From contig NZ_CP016786.1 in NCBI RefSeq assembly GCF_002285495.1, forward strand, positions 696,001 through 760,000: a stretch of DNA of 64,000 nucleotides, written 5' to 3'. The first letter of the stretch is position 1. The number at the start of each line of letters is the position of its first letter. The notes below the pieces were generated by a model that was not told the DNA's origin, did no database searches, and saw only the letters and a program-made list of their open reading frames with translations. Source of the DNA: Clostridium isatidis (GTDB taxonomy: Bacteria > Bacillota > Clostridia > Clostridiales > Clostridiaceae). Both the position numbers and the translations under genes were made by a program. This document shows positions 35,661 to 44,679 of this stretch, one piece after another.

Positions 35661-37445
35661 ATGGGTGAGGCTTTAAATGGCTTAAAAAGATCCATGATGT
35701 GTGGAGAAGTTAGAGAAACAAATGTATCTCAAAAAATTACATTAATGGGATGGGTTCAAAGAAATAGAAAATTAGGTGGATTGCAATTTATTGATTTAAG
35801 AGATAGAACTGGAATTATGCAAATAGTTTTTGGTGAAGAAATAAATGCTGAGGCTTTTGAAAAAGCTAAAGGTGTAAGACCAGAATATTGCATTGCAGTA
35901 ACTGGAGAAGTTGTATTAAGAGAAGCACCAAATGAAAATTTGCCTACTGGACTTGTTGAATTGAAATGTGAAAGTTTAAAGGTACTTTCAGAATCAGAAA
36001 CGCCTCCAATATATATTAAAGAAGGCTTGGATGCAGATGAAAGAATAAGACTTAAATATAGATATTTAGATCTTAGAAGACCGGATATGCAAAGAATATT
36101 TATGATAAGAAATAAAGCAACAAAGGCAGTACGTGATTATTTAGATAATAATGGATTTTTAGATATTGAAACTCCAATGTTGACTAAGAGTACTCCAGAA
36201 GGAGCAAGGGACTATCTTGTACCTTCAAGAAATTATCCAGGAATGTTTTATGCACTTCCTCAATCTCCTCAAATATTTAAGCAATTATTAATGGTTTCAG
36301 GATTTGATAAATACTATCAAATAGTAAAATGTTTTAGAGATGAGGATTTAAGAGCCAATAGACAGCCTGAATTTACACAAGTGGATTTAGAAATGAGTTT
36401 TGTTGATCAAGATGATGTAATGGCTTTAAATGAAGGATTAATAGCTCATGTATTTAAAGAAGTTGCTGGAGTTGATGTTAAGCTTCCAATTAAGAGAATG
36501 AAGTATAAAGAAGCTATGGAAAAATATGGATCAGACAAACCGGATTTAAGATTTGGAATGGAAATAATGAATATTACAGAAGATGTAAAAGATTTAGATT
36601 TTGTTGTATTTAAATCTGCAATAGAAAATGGCGGTTCTGTTAGAGCATTGTGCTTGAAAGGCGGAGCAAATCTTGGAAGAAAACAAATTGATAAATTAGC
36701 TGAATTTGTTAAAACTTATAAAGCAAAGGGATTAGCTTGGCTTCAAATTAAAGAAGATGGTGTTAAATCTTCAATAGCTAAATTCTTAACTGAAGAAGTT
36801 ACAAATTCAATAGTTAAAACTACAAAGGCAGAAGCTGGAGATGCAATACTTATTGTAGCTGATAAAGATTCTGTAGTATTACAAAGTTTAGGAGCTTTAA
36901 GATTACATTTAGCTAAAGAATTTGATTTAATTAAAGATAAAAATGAATTTAACTTTACTTGGATTACAGAATTCCCACTTCTTGAATATGATGAAGAAGA
37001 AGGAAGATATTCAGCTGCTCATCATCCATTTACATCACCAATGGATGAAGATATAGATTTATTAGAGACTAATCCAGGAGCTGTTAGAGCTAAAGCTTAT
37101 GATTTAGTATTAAATGGTGAGGAATTAGGTGGAGGATCAATAAGAATTCATGATTCGGCCCTTCAAAAGAGAATGTTTAAAGCTTTAGGATTTACGGAAG
37201 AATCTGCTCAAGAGAGATTTGGTTTCTTAATAGATGCTTTTAAATTTGGACCACCACCACACGGAGGTTTAGCCTTTGGATTAGATAGAATGATAATGTT
37301 CTTGGCGGGAACAGAAAATATTAAAGATGTAATTGCCTTCCCTAAGAATCAAAATGCTTTTGACTATTTAAGTGAGGCGCCAAATATAGTTGATAAAAAG
37401 CAATTAGATGAACTTGGAATAGAAATAGCAAAAAAAGAAAATTAA
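35661..37445 (+). CDS. aspS: Aspartyl-tRNA synthetase, bacterial type
   Basis: 594 residues, as expected for the bacterial form with a GAD insertion domain. N-terminal OB anticodon-binding domain (VSQKITLMGWVQRNRKLGG), motif 1 and 2 (RYLDLRRPDMQ, YQIVKCFRDEDLRANRQPEF split, FTQVDLEMSF), GAD domain about 300-420, and motif 3 GLAFGLDRMIM. Follows hisS by 17 nt behind AAGGAGGAAGACAAT. The species may use AspRS discriminately, since asnA supplies free asparagine. Confidence 0.97.
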   Translation: MGEALNGLKRSMMCGEVRETNVSQKITLMGWVQRNRKLGGLQFIDLRDRTGIMQIVFGEEINAEAFEKAKGVRPEYCIAVTGEVVLREAPNENLPTGLVELKCESLKVLSESETPPIYIKEGLDADERIRLKYRYLDLRRPDMQRIFMIRNKATKAVRDYLDNNGFLDIETPMLTKSTPEGARDYLVPSRNYPGMFYALPQSPQIFKQLLMVSGFDKYYQIVKCFRDEDLRANRQPEFTQVDLEMSFVDQDDVMALNEGLIAHVFKEVAGVDVKLPIKRMKYKEAMEKYGSDKPDLRFGMEIMNITEDVKDLDFVVFKSAIENGGSVRALCLKGGANLGRKQIDKLAEFVKTYKAKGLAWLQIKEDGVKSSIAKFLTEEVTNSIVKTTKAEAGDAILIVADKDSVVLQSLGALRLHLAKEFDLIKDKNEFNFTWITEFPLLEYDEEEGRYSAAHHPFTSPMDEDIDLLETNPGAVRAKAYDLVLNGEELGGGSIRIHDSALQKRMFKALGFTEESAQERFGFLIDAFKFGPPPHGGLAFGLDRMIMFLAGTENIKDVIAFPKNQNAFDYLSEAPNIVDKKQLDELGIEIAKKEN

Positions 37446-37448
37446 TTG

Positions 37449-37484
37449 AAAAGTCCAACAATTAAAATGTTGGGCTTTTTTTAT
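37449..37484 (+). terminator. Terminator of the relA-aspS transcript
   Basis: AAAAGTCCAACA pairs with TGTTGGGCTTTT (one G-U pair) around ATTAAAA, followed by TTTTTATT. Confidence 0.9.
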
Positions 37485-37518
37485 TATAAATTATTTTAGT
37501 TAATTTATTTAGAAGATA

Positions 37519-37582
37519 TTGACAAAGAAAAATGTATAAGTTATTATGTGTATATAGTGAATATATACACATAATAACTTAT
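37519..37582 (+). promoter_or_regulatory. Promoter with a perfect 21-bp inverted repeat (GntR operator)
   Basis: A -35 box TTGACA (37519-37524) is followed at 17 nt by a -10 box TATTAT (37542-37547). A perfect inverted repeat, arms 37536-37556 and 37562-37582 with centre GTGAA, covers the -10 box and the start site. The arms begin ATAAGTTATTATGTG. It lies 21 nt before the GntR-type regulator gene, so autorepression of this operon is the simple reading. The repeat could also form a strong stem in the 5' leader. Confidence 0.85.
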
Positions 37583-37602
37583 ATATACTTAGGGGTGATG
37601 AT

Positions 37603-37977
37603 TTGAATATAATTATTAATAACTCTTCACAAGTACCTTTATATGAGCAAATTGTAAATCAAATAAAAACGCAAATATTAAATTTAAGCTTAAAGCCAGG
37701 AGAAATGTTGCCATCAATAAGGACTTTGGCTAAAGAATTAAAGGTAAGTATTATAACAACAAAAAGAGCCTATGAAGAACTTGAAAAAGAGGGGTTTTTA
37801 AAAACAGTTGTGGGAAAGGGAACTTATGTAACTGAAGCAAATAGTGAAAGGTTAAGAGAAGTAGTTATGTCAGAAATTGAAAATAAATTAGAAGAGGCAA
37901 TAATTGCTGCTAAAGCTATTGGAATAACCTTAGAAGAAGGAATAGAAATATTTAAAAGTTTATACGAGGAGGTATAA
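37603..37977 (+). CDS. GntR family regulator, YtrA type
   Basis: 124 residues with a TTG start behind AGGGGTGATGAT; no ATG is in frame. The N-terminal winged helix-turn-helix reads VPLYEQIVNQIKTQILN, GEMLPSIRTLAKELKVSI and KRAYEELEKEGFL, followed by the wing VVGKGTYV. Only a short C-terminal helical region (about 80-124) follows, as in YtrA/YhcF regulators that control ABC transporters. The ATPase gene starts 2 nt after its stop. It most likely represses its own operon by binding the palindrome at 37536-37582. The inducing signal is not known; cell-wall antibiotics are typical for relatives. Confidence 0.93.
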   Translation: MNIIINNSSQVPLYEQIVNQIKTQILNLSLKPGEMLPSIRTLAKELKVSIITTKRAYEELEKEGFLKTVVGKGTYVTEANSERLREVVMSEIENKLEEAIIAAKAIGITLEEGIEIFKSLYEEV

Positions 37978-37979
37978 AT

Positions 37980-38831
37980 ATGGAGGCTATTAAAATTAAA
38001 AATTTAAAAAAGCAATATAAAAATTTTATTTTAAATATTGATGAAATGAAAGTACCTAAGGGATATATAACAGGTTTTATAGGACCAAATGGCTCAGGAA
38101 AAACTACAACCATTAAATCAATAATGAATATGATAAGTCCCGATGATGGAGAAATTTTAGTATTTGGGAAAAATATCGACGAAGATCTATCTATAAAAGA
38201 AAGAGTGGGATTTATTGGAGACATATCTGGATTTTTAGAAGAAAGTAAACTTAAAAATATTAAAAAGAATATTTCAAGGTTTTATAGTAATTGGGATGAT
38301 AATTTGTATAATAAATTAATTAATAGTTTTAGTTTAAATGAAACTTCTATTTATGGGAAATTATCAAAGGGTCAAAAAAAGCAATTTGATTTAGCAATAG
38401 CCTTGTCTATAAGACCTAAGCTTTTAATAATGGATGAACCAACAGCAAATTTAGATCCAGTAGTAAGAAATGAGTTTTTAGAAATACTACAGGAACAAAT
38501 GGAGAAGAATGACTTAACGATTTTTTATTCAACTCATGTAACAAGTGATTTAGATAAATGTGCTGATTATATAATTTTTATATATAAAGGAAAAATAATT
38601 CTTCGTGGAGAAAAAGATAATATATTAGAAAATCATTCAATAATTAAAGGAAAGAAAGAATTATTAGATGAGGAAACAGGCAAATATGTTTTATCACCAA
38701 AAGTTAATAGTTTTGGTTTCACAGCACTAACATCAAATAAAAGCGAAGCCTATGAAGTTTTTGGAGAAGAGGTAATATATGAAAAACCTACACTAGAAGA
38801 TATTATGCTTTATTATACTAGGAGGAATTAA
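37980..38831 (+). CDS. ABC transporter ATP-binding protein (Ytr/BcrA-like)
   Basis: 283 residues. Walker A GPNGSGKTT (about 33-41), signature LSKGQKKQ (about 130) in a diverged form of LSGGQ, Walker B LLIMDEPTANLDP, H-loop STHVTSDL. The C-terminal 60 residues form the extension seen in drug or antibiotic exporters of this class. Overlap-free tight spacing with the GntR gene upstream and the permease downstream (1-nt gap). Together they form a small regulated export system; the substrate is unknown. Confidence 0.93.
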   Translation: MEAIKIKNLKKQYKNFILNIDEMKVPKGYITGFIGPNGSGKTTTIKSIMNMISPDDGEILVFGKNIDEDLSIKERVGFIGDISGFLEESKLKNIKKNISRFYSNWDDNLYNKLINSFSLNETSIYGKLSKGQKKQFDLAIALSIRPKLLIMDEPTANLDPVVRNEFLEILQEQMEKNDLTIFYSTHVTSDLDKCADYIIFIYKGKIILRGEKDNILENHSIIKGKKELLDEETGKYVLSPKVNSFGFTALTSNKSEAYEVFGEEVIYEKPTLEDIMLYYTRRN

Positions 38832-38832
38832 A

Positions 38833-39459
38833 ATGAATAAAATAATAAATTTATTAAGATTACAATTTGAAACTATATTTTCATTGAAAAAGATGATTTT
38901 AATAATTTTTTTGCTAGCATCAATTTATTCCTTTATAAATCCAAGTTTAATAACGACTACAGGCTTGTTATATTTGATGGCAAGCTGCTATACTACTGCC
39001 GCTTATGAAGAAAAAAGTAAAAATGGTTATCTATTCCGTTCTCTACCAATAAAAGCAAGGGATTATATATTTTCGCGTTACTTATATGTTGCAATAAATA
39101 CATTAATATCGATAACATTAACAATAGGAGTATATAAGATATTAATTTATTTTGAAAAAATAAATAATAATGATATGGTGTCCTTAGGAGTATTAGGAAT
39201 GACAATGGTTTTTATAGGAGTTTTTATGATGTGTATTGTAACTCCTGTAGAATTATTATTAGGATTTGAAAAGGGGAGGTTTGTAATTATTTTTCTATCT
39301 TTATCGCCTATGATCTTTGGAAATCTTCTAATAGAACAAATGCCTTTAATTGATTTAAATTCTATTATAATAAAAATACTAATTTTACTTTGCTTAATAA
39401 CACTAATATTAATTTCTTATTTTATAACTTCAAATTTATATGATAAGAAAGAAATGTAA
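38833..39459 (+). CDS. ABC-2 type permease
   Basis: 208 residues with six predicted membrane helices (about 18-35, 40-55, 85-105, 118-140, 150-170 and 180-200). The loop YEEKSKNGYLFRSLPIKARDYIFSRY between helices 2 and 3 is typical of ABC-2 exporter permeases. It has a GGAGGAATTAAA site and ends the operon before the terminator at 39474. It probably works as a dimer with the adjacent ATPase. Confidence 0.85.
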   Translation: MNKIINLLRLQFETIFSLKKMILIIFLLASIYSFINPSLITTTGLLYLMASCYTTAAYEEKSKNGYLFRSLPIKARDYIFSRYLYVAINTLISITLTIGVYKILIYFEKINNNDMVSLGVLGMTMVFIGVFMMCIVTPVELLLGFEKGRFVIIFLSLSPMIFGNLLIEQMPLIDLNSIIIKILILLCLITLILISYFITSNLYDKKEM

Positions 39460-39473
39460 TTTATAAAAATAGT

Positions 39474-39512
39474 AAGTCTGATTAATAGGCAGGTTATTAA
39501 TCAGACTTTTAT
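39474..39512. terminator. Convergent terminator
   Basis: AAGTCTGATTAATA pairs with TATTAATCAGACTT around a 7-nt loop, flanked by T residues on the plus strand. It separates the ABC operon from the convergent DUF1294 gene. Confidence 0.88.
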
Positions 39513-39532
39513 GTATTAACTATGAAAAATGT

Positions 39533-39793
39533 TTAAATAAGCTTTTTAATTAATAAAATTTGTGCAAAAATTATTAATGGTAATCCAATTGAAAATTTAT
39601 AATGTTTAGTTTTATGCCTAAAAGTATACATACCTATATATTCTCCAATACTGCCTCCTATTGCAGCTAGAAAAAGAAGGGTCGTCTCTTTAATTCTCCA
39701 TTTACCAGAGATTGATCTACGCTTATCTATAAACATAGCATTATAGCTTATAAGATTAATTAAAATAATATATATTAAAAAAATATCCTTCAC
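39533..39793 (-). CDS. DUF1294 family small membrane protein
   Basis: 86 residues with a GTG start (AAGGAGAACTAAT site). Three hydrophobic segments separated by the family-typical polar loops: YNAMFIDKRRSISGKWRIKE after helix 1, GGSIGEYIGMYTFRHKTKHYKF in the middle. This matches the DUF1294 pattern (DK..A....WR..E..L......G...G..... R.KT...F). Function unknown. Monocistronic between a terminator and the divergent side of the liv operon. Confidence 0.88.
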   Translation of the reverse strand: MKDIFLIYIILINLISYNAMFIDKRRSISGKWRIKETTLLFLAAIGGSIGEYIGMYTFRHKTKHYKFSIGLPLIIFAQILLIKKLI

Positions 39794-39882
39794 ATTAGTT
39801 CTCCTTGATAAAAGTTATATAGATAATTATAACCTACTTACAAAGAAAATTATAATAGAAAGATAAAATAAATCTAGGAAAA

Positions 39883-39922
39883 AAATTAAGTGATTTCAAG
39901 GGTAAACTTAAAATCACTTTAA
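39883..39922 (-). terminator. Terminator of the liv operon
   Basis: On the minus strand AAGTGATTT and AAATCACTT pair around a loop of about 14 nt, followed by an AATTTTTTTCC tract. It lies 18 nt past the end of livF. Confidence 0.78.
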
Positions 39923-39939
39923 TATTATTCTTTATTATA

Positions 39940-40644
39940 TTATTCTCCAAGGTAAGCACTTCTGACAGAGTCATTATTTGCTATTTCCTTAGCAGTGCCA
40001 CTTAATACTATTTTTCCAGTTTCTAAAACATAAGCTGTATCAGCTATAGATAAAGCCATATTTGCGTTTTGCTCAACTAGAAGAATAGTAGTGCCAGATT
40101 TATTTATTTCTTTAATAATATCAAAGATTTCCTTAACTACAAGGGGAGCAAGTCCCATAGATGGCTCATCTAGAATTAGCATATCAGGTCTATTCATAAG
40201 AGCACGACCAATAGCAAGCATTTGCTGTTCACCGCCTGATAGAGTTCCAGCCTGCTGTTTTAATCTTTCTTTTAGTCTAGGAAATTTTTCATAAACTTTT
40301 ATTAAGTCTTCTTGAATTTCCTTTTTGTCTTTTCTTAAATATGCTCCTAATAAAAGATTTTCATAAACTGTTAAATTAGCAAATATTTTTCTTCCTTCTG
40401 GAACATGGGATAACCCAAGACTAACGATTTTATTAGCAGGAATTTTCTTTAAATCTTTTCCATTATAAGTAATAGTACCATTTTTTATTGGGTGAAGACC
40501 TGAAATTGCTCTTAATGTAGAAGTCTTTCCAGCTCCATTTGCACCAATTAAAGTTACTATCTCACCTTTTTTAACTTCTATAGATAAATCTTTTAAAGCA
40601 TGTATTCCGTCATAATATAAGTCAATATTTTTTAATTGTAGCAA
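39940..40644 (-). CDS. livF: Branched-chain amino acid ABC transporter, ATP-binding protein LivF
   Basis: 234 residues. Walker A GANGAGKTS (about 34-42), Q-loop, LivF-specific LSHVPEGRKIFANLTVYENL, signature LSGGEQQMLAIGRALM, Walker B LILDEPSMGLAP and H-loop VEQN. Last gene of a five-gene operon livK-H-M-G-F on the minus strand; a 2-nt gap separates it from livG. It powers import of leucine, isoleucine and valine. Confidence 0.96.
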   Translation of the reverse strand: MLQLKNIDLYYDGIHALKDLSIEVKKGEIVTLIGANGAGKTSTLRAISGLHPIKNGTITYNGKDLKKIPANKIVSLGLSHVPEGRKIFANLTVYENLLLGAYLRKDKKEIQEDLIKVYEKFPRLKERLKQQAGTLSGGEQQMLAIGRALMNRPDMLILDEPSMGLAPLVVKEIFDIIKEINKSGTTILLVEQNANMALSIADTAYVLETGKIVLSGTAKEIANNDSVRSAYLGE

Positions 40645-40646
40645 TT

Positions 40647-41405
40647 TTATGCCCCCTCCCCAAGATAGGCTTCAATAACCTTTGGATTGTTTTTTATTTC
40701 TTCTGGTGTACCTTCAGCAATTTTTTTACCGTAGTCTAAAACTACAATTTTTTCGCAAATTCCCATTACAAGCTTCATATCATGTTCTATTAGTAATACA
40801 GAAATATTAAATTTATCTTTAATCCAATTTATCATTTCCATAAGATCTTTAGTTTCCTGCGGATTCATTCCAGCAGCAGGTTCATCTAATAAAAGAAGGG
40901 AAGGTTTAGTAGCTAAAGCTCTAACAATTTCAAGTCTTCTTTGTTCACCGTAAGATAAGTTTTTGGCAAGTTCATCTTTTTTACTATCTAATGAAAAAGC
41001 CTTCAATAGTTCAAGAGACTCTTCTTGTATCTTATTTTCTTCATCTCTAAATTTTTTAGTTCTAAATATAGAATCAAAAAGATTGTATTTTACTCTATAA
41101 TTATAGCTTATTTTTACATTATCAATTACTGAAAGTTCAGAAAATAATCTTATATTTTGAAAAGTCCTTGCAATTTTCTTTTCAGTAATTGCATAAGGTT
41201 TTAATCCGTTGATATCTTCACCAAAATAAGAGATTTTTCCCGTTGTAGGAGTGTAAACTCCTGTTAACATATTAAAAACAGTAGTCTTTCCAGCACCGTT
41301 AGGACCTATAAGTCCAACAACTTCTTTACTGTTAATACTTAAATTAAGATTTGAAACTGCTTTTAATCCTCCAAATTCTATTGATAAATTTTGAACTGCT
41401 AGCAT
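40647..41405 (-). CDS. livG: Branched-chain amino acid ABC transporter, ATP-binding protein LivG
   Basis: 252 residues. Walker A GPNGAGKTT (about 33-41), LivG-type KIARTFQNIRLF, signature LSYGEQRRLEIVRAL, Walker B LLLDEPAAGMNP with the typical NPQET extension, H-loop LIEHDMKLVM and the C-terminal YGKKIAEGTPEEI. Its ATG overlaps the end of livM by 7 nt, so translation is coupled. Confidence 0.96.
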   Translation of the reverse strand: MLAVQNLSIEFGGLKAVSNLNLSINSKEVVGLIGPNGAGKTTVFNMLTGVYTPTTGKISYFGEDINGLKPYAITEKKIARTFQNIRLFSELSVIDNVKISYNYRVKYNLFDSIFRTKKFRDEENKIQEESLELLKAFSLDSKKDELAKNLSYGEQRRLEIVRALATKPSLLLLDEPAAGMNPQETKDLMEMINWIKDKFNISVLLIEHDMKLVMGICEKIVVLDYGKKIAEGTPEEIKNNPKVIEAYLGEGA

Positions 41406-42355
41406 ACTTTATCCTCCTTCCTATTAGCTAAATTTTTAAAAATTTTCAGAGATAATTCTTTATTTCCAAGTAATCCTTGTGGTCTAAATATCATCAATAT
41501 GATTAAAGCTAGTGGATATATTATCATTCTTAATTCATTTATACTTCTTAAAGCTTCAGGTAAGAATGTTAATATTGAAGCTGAAATTATGGAACCAGAT
41601 AAAGATCCCATACCACCGAACACTACAAAAACTAAAATATTAATTGATTGTAAATAATCAAAAGATACCGGTTGTAAGAAGCCGATATAGTGAGAGTATA
41701 ATGCTCCTGCAACGCCGGCAAAAAATGCTGCTATTACAAATGAATATATTTTATATTTAAAAGTATTAACCCCCATTGCTTGAGCAGCTATTTCATTTTC
41801 GCGGATAGAAATTATAGCACGTCCATGAGAAGATTCAATTATATTATAAATTATTACTATTGTTAAAACAGTAAATATAAAAGCTAAAGGGAATTTTGTT
41901 TTTATTGGTATTCCTGATAATCCGCTGGCACCACCCAAATAATCCATATTCATTATAATAACTTTAATTATTTCACCAAAAGCTAAAGTAGTAATAGCAA
42001 AATAATCTCCTGTTAGTTTTAATGTAGGTATTCCGATTAATAGAGCAAATAGGGAAGCTATAATGCCTCCTATTATTATTCCTAAAATAAGCGGCATATT
42101 AGTCTTTAATGTTAATATTGCTGAAATATAAGCTCCAACTGCCATAAAACCAGCATGTCCTAGACAGAGTTGCCCGGTAAACCCAACAATTAGGTTTAAA
42201 GAAACAGCAAGAATAACATTAATTAATATTAAATTAATAATTCCGCTGTAATAATAGTTTATTACTCCTGTTTGAATTAGAGTATTTAATAAAGCAAAAA
42301 CAGCTATTATAGCCATTAAAGCTTTAAACGAACTCTTTTTTAATATGTCTTTCAT
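41399..42355 (-). CDS. livM: Branched-chain amino acid ABC transporter permease LivM
   Basis: About 318 residues. Start taken at 42355 (MKDILKKSS) because AGGTGACAT precedes it; a GTG 9 nt earlier is possible. Eight to ten membrane helices. LivM signatures are VGFTGQLCLGHAGFMAVGAY, LTGDYFAITTLAFGEI, GRAIISIRENEIAAQAMGVN and FGGMGSLSGSIISA. It forms the channel with LivH. Confidence 0.95.
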   Translation of the reverse strand: MKDILKKSSFKALMAIIAVFALLNTLIQTGVINYYYSGIINLILINVILAVSLNLIVGFTGQLCLGHAGFMAVGAYISAILTLKTNMPLILGIIIGGIIASLFALLIGIPTLKLTGDYFAITTLAFGEIIKVIIMNMDYLGGASGLSGIPIKTKFPLAFIFTVLTIVIIYNIIESSHGRAIISIRENEIAAQAMGVNTFKYKIYSFVIAAFFAGVAGALYSHYIGFLQPVSFDYLQSINILVFVVFGGMGSLSGSIISASILTFLPEALRSINELRMIIYPLALIILMIFRPQGLLGNKELSLKIFKNLANRKEDKVC

Positions 42356-42364
42356 ATATGTCAC

Positions 42365-43240
42365 CTACACTTTCTCATTAGTCTTCTTACCTAATAGACC
42401 AGAAGGCTTTATTAAAAGTATTATTATTAATACTGAAAAAACTATTGCATCTGAGAAACTTGTTGAAATATATGCTTTAGTTAAAGTTTCTATTAATCCA
42501 ATAAGCACACCACCTACTAATGCTCCAGGAATGCTTCCTATTCCGCCTAAAACTGCAGCAACAAAGGCTCTAAGACCAGGCATTGTTCCCATATATGGGT
42601 TTATACTAGGATAAGCTATTGCAACTAATACGCCCGCAATCCCAGCTAGGGCAGAACCTATAGCAAATGTAGTAGAAATAGTGTTATTTACGTTTATTCC
42701 CATTAATGATGCAGCTTCTATATCATAAGAAGCTGCTCTCATTGCTAATCCAACTTTAGTCTTATATACAATAAATTGAAGGAGTAAAACAAGCAATGCT
42801 GAAACTCCAAGCATTAGTAATGTTTTAGAATTTATTTGTACGTTTCCTAGATTTATAAAGCTATTAGGAATAAGCTCTTTATATGGTTTAGGGTTAGGTC
42901 CTACTAAAAACCTCATACCATTTTGCAATAATAATGACATTCCAATTGCAGTGATTAGTAGAGTTATTCTTGGAGAATTACGAAGGGGCTTATAAGCCAC
43001 TTTTTCTATAATCATCCCAAGAATAGCTGAACCAATCATAGAAATTATTAAAGTTGGTATTAACGATAAATTAAAGGTAGTGGATGCAAAATATCCAATA
43101 AATGCTCCAATCATGTAAATTTCACCGTGAGCAAAATTTATAAGGTTAATAATTCCATAAACCATTGTATAGCCAAGTGCTAGGAGAGCATAAACACTAC
43201 CTAAAGCCAGTCCATTTATAAGTTGTTGTAAAAATTCCAT
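42365..43240 (-). CDS. livH: Branched-chain amino acid ABC transporter permease LivH
   Basis: 291 residues with about eight membrane helices. Family signatures: NGLALGSVYALLALGYTMVYGI and INFAHGEIYMIGAF near the N-terminus, GLAMRAASYDIEAASLMGIN as the EAA-type coupling loop, and AFVAAVLGGIGSIPGALVGG near the end. ATG at 43240 with a GGAGGAGTAGCA site. First permease after the binding protein gene, 37 nt from it. Confidence 0.96.
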   Translation of the reverse strand: MEFLQQLINGLALGSVYALLALGYTMVYGIINLINFAHGEIYMIGAFIGYFASTTFNLSLIPTLIISMIGSAILGMIIEKVAYKPLRNSPRITLLITAIGMSLLLQNGMRFLVGPNPKPYKELIPNSFINLGNVQINSKTLLMLGVSALLVLLLQFIVYKTKVGLAMRAASYDIEAASLMGINVNNTISTTFAIGSALAGIAGVLVAIAYPSINPYMGTMPGLRAFVAAVLGGIGSIPGALVGGVLIGLIETLTKAYISTSFSDAIVFSVLIIILLIKPSGLLGKKTNEKV

Positions 43241-43277
43241 TGCTACTCCTCCTGTTTATTGTTTTAAATAAGAGTTA

Positions 43278-44423
43278 TTAAGGGTTAACTTTGTCAACTA
43301 AAACTTTTTTATCTCCATCAACTTTGATTATTGTTGCACTCTTAACTGCTGATCTATTTTCATCAAAAGTAATTTTTCCTGTTACATTGTCAAGATCAGT
43401 AGACTTCATAGCTTCAATTATTTTTTCAGGACTATAATCACCGCTTGCTGCAATAGCATCAAGTAAGATTTTAGTACTGTCATAAGCTAAAGCTGCAAAT
43501 GCATCTGGTGCTGCATTATATTTTTCTTTATAAGCTTTAACGAAAGATTGAACTTGTTCAGCTTCGTCTTCTGAATAGTAGTGATTTAAATATAAAGCAC
43601 CGTTTACAGCATCTCCACCAATTGTAGCAAGTTCTTCAGATTCCCAACCATCTCCACCTAGGAATTGAGCAGATATACCATTGTCTCTAGCTTGTTTTGC
43701 AATAAGACTTACAACATTATAGTAATCTGGAAGTACTAGTACATCTGGATTATTTGATTTTATACTAGTAAGTTGAGCGTTAAAGTCAGTATCTCCGTCA
43801 TTGTAGCTTGAGTAATCAGTTATTGTACCACCTAAAGCTTCAAATTTAGCTTTGAAGGCATCAGCTATTCCTTTTGAATAATCTGAACCTGAGTTATATA
43901 AAACTGCAGCCTTTGTTTTTCCTAAGCTTTCTTTAGCGTATTTAGCTAACATTTCTCCTTGGAAAGAATCTATAAAGCAGCCTCTAAATACATATTCTCC
44001 ACCTTTTACAGTAATTGTAGGTTCTGTACCTGATGGTGTTATCATTGGAACCTTTTGACTAGTTGCATTAGGAGCAACAGCTAAAGCAGCACCTGAAGTA
44101 GTAGGTCCAACTAAACCAAGAACTTTATCGTTATTTACTAACTTATTGAATGCTTGCGTTGAAGAGTTTGGATCAGCTTGATCGTCTTCAAATATTAACT
44201 CTACTTTCTTTCCGTTGATTCCGCCAGCATTATTAATTTCATCTACATATAATTGAGCACCATTTTTAACTGATTGTCCATAAGTTGCTGCATCACCAGT
44301 TAATGGTCCTAATCCTCCTATTTTGATTACATCATCATTTCCTTTTCCGGATGAAGAACATCCTGTAAGTAATGCTAATCCAAGTGTTAGCGACAGTACA
44401 CCACATAATAATTTTTTGTTCAT
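43278..44423 (-). CDS. livK: Branched-chain amino acid-binding lipoprotein LivK
   Basis: 381 residues. Lipobox LLTGCSSSGK with Cys22 after a hydrophobic signal. The mature part is a type 1 binding protein: IKIGGLGPLTGDAATYGQS, NGAQLYVDEIN, FEDDQADPNSS, LVGPTTSGAALAVAP, LYNSGSDYSKG and LGGDGWES. It delivers Leu/Ile/Val (or a related amino acid) to LivHM on the outside of the cell. The GGGGGATATTT site on the minus strand supports high expression. The upstream gap 44424-44679 separates it from a divergent amino acid permease, and I saw no clear CodY or T-box element there. Confidence 0.95.
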   Translation of the reverse strand: MNKKLLCGVLSLTLGLALLTGCSSSGKGNDDVIKIGGLGPLTGDAATYGQSVKNGAQLYVDEINNAGGINGKKVELIFEDDQADPNSSTQAFNKLVNNDKVLGLVGPTTSGAALAVAPNATSQKVPMITPSGTEPTITVKGGEYVFRGCFIDSFQGEMLAKYAKESLGKTKAAVLYNSGSDYSKGIADAFKAKFEALGGTITDYSSYNDGDTDFNAQLTSIKSNNPDVLVLPDYYNVVSLIAKQARDNGISAQFLGGDGWESEELATIGGDAVNGALYLNHYYSEDEAEQVQSFVKAYKEKYNAAPDAFAALAYDSTKILLDAIAASGDYSPEKIIEAMKSTDLDNVTGKITFDENRSAVKSATIIKVDGDKKVLVDKVNP

Positions 44424-44679
44424 AAATATCCCCCTTACATTAAAATATTAATAATTTAAATATTGATTGGATTTGTTAATAAAATAATATTATTAGTTCA
44501 AATAATTTAAAAATATATTAACATATTGAGTGAAAAAATACAATATAAATATTTCTGTATATTGATTAATTATCAATTTTGCAATGTAATCGTTTTAGAA
44601 ACGTGTTTTTTTAAAAAGAAAATGATAAAATTATTAAAGTGTATTTTAATTGATAATATGAATAGGAAGGAAAAGGTAA

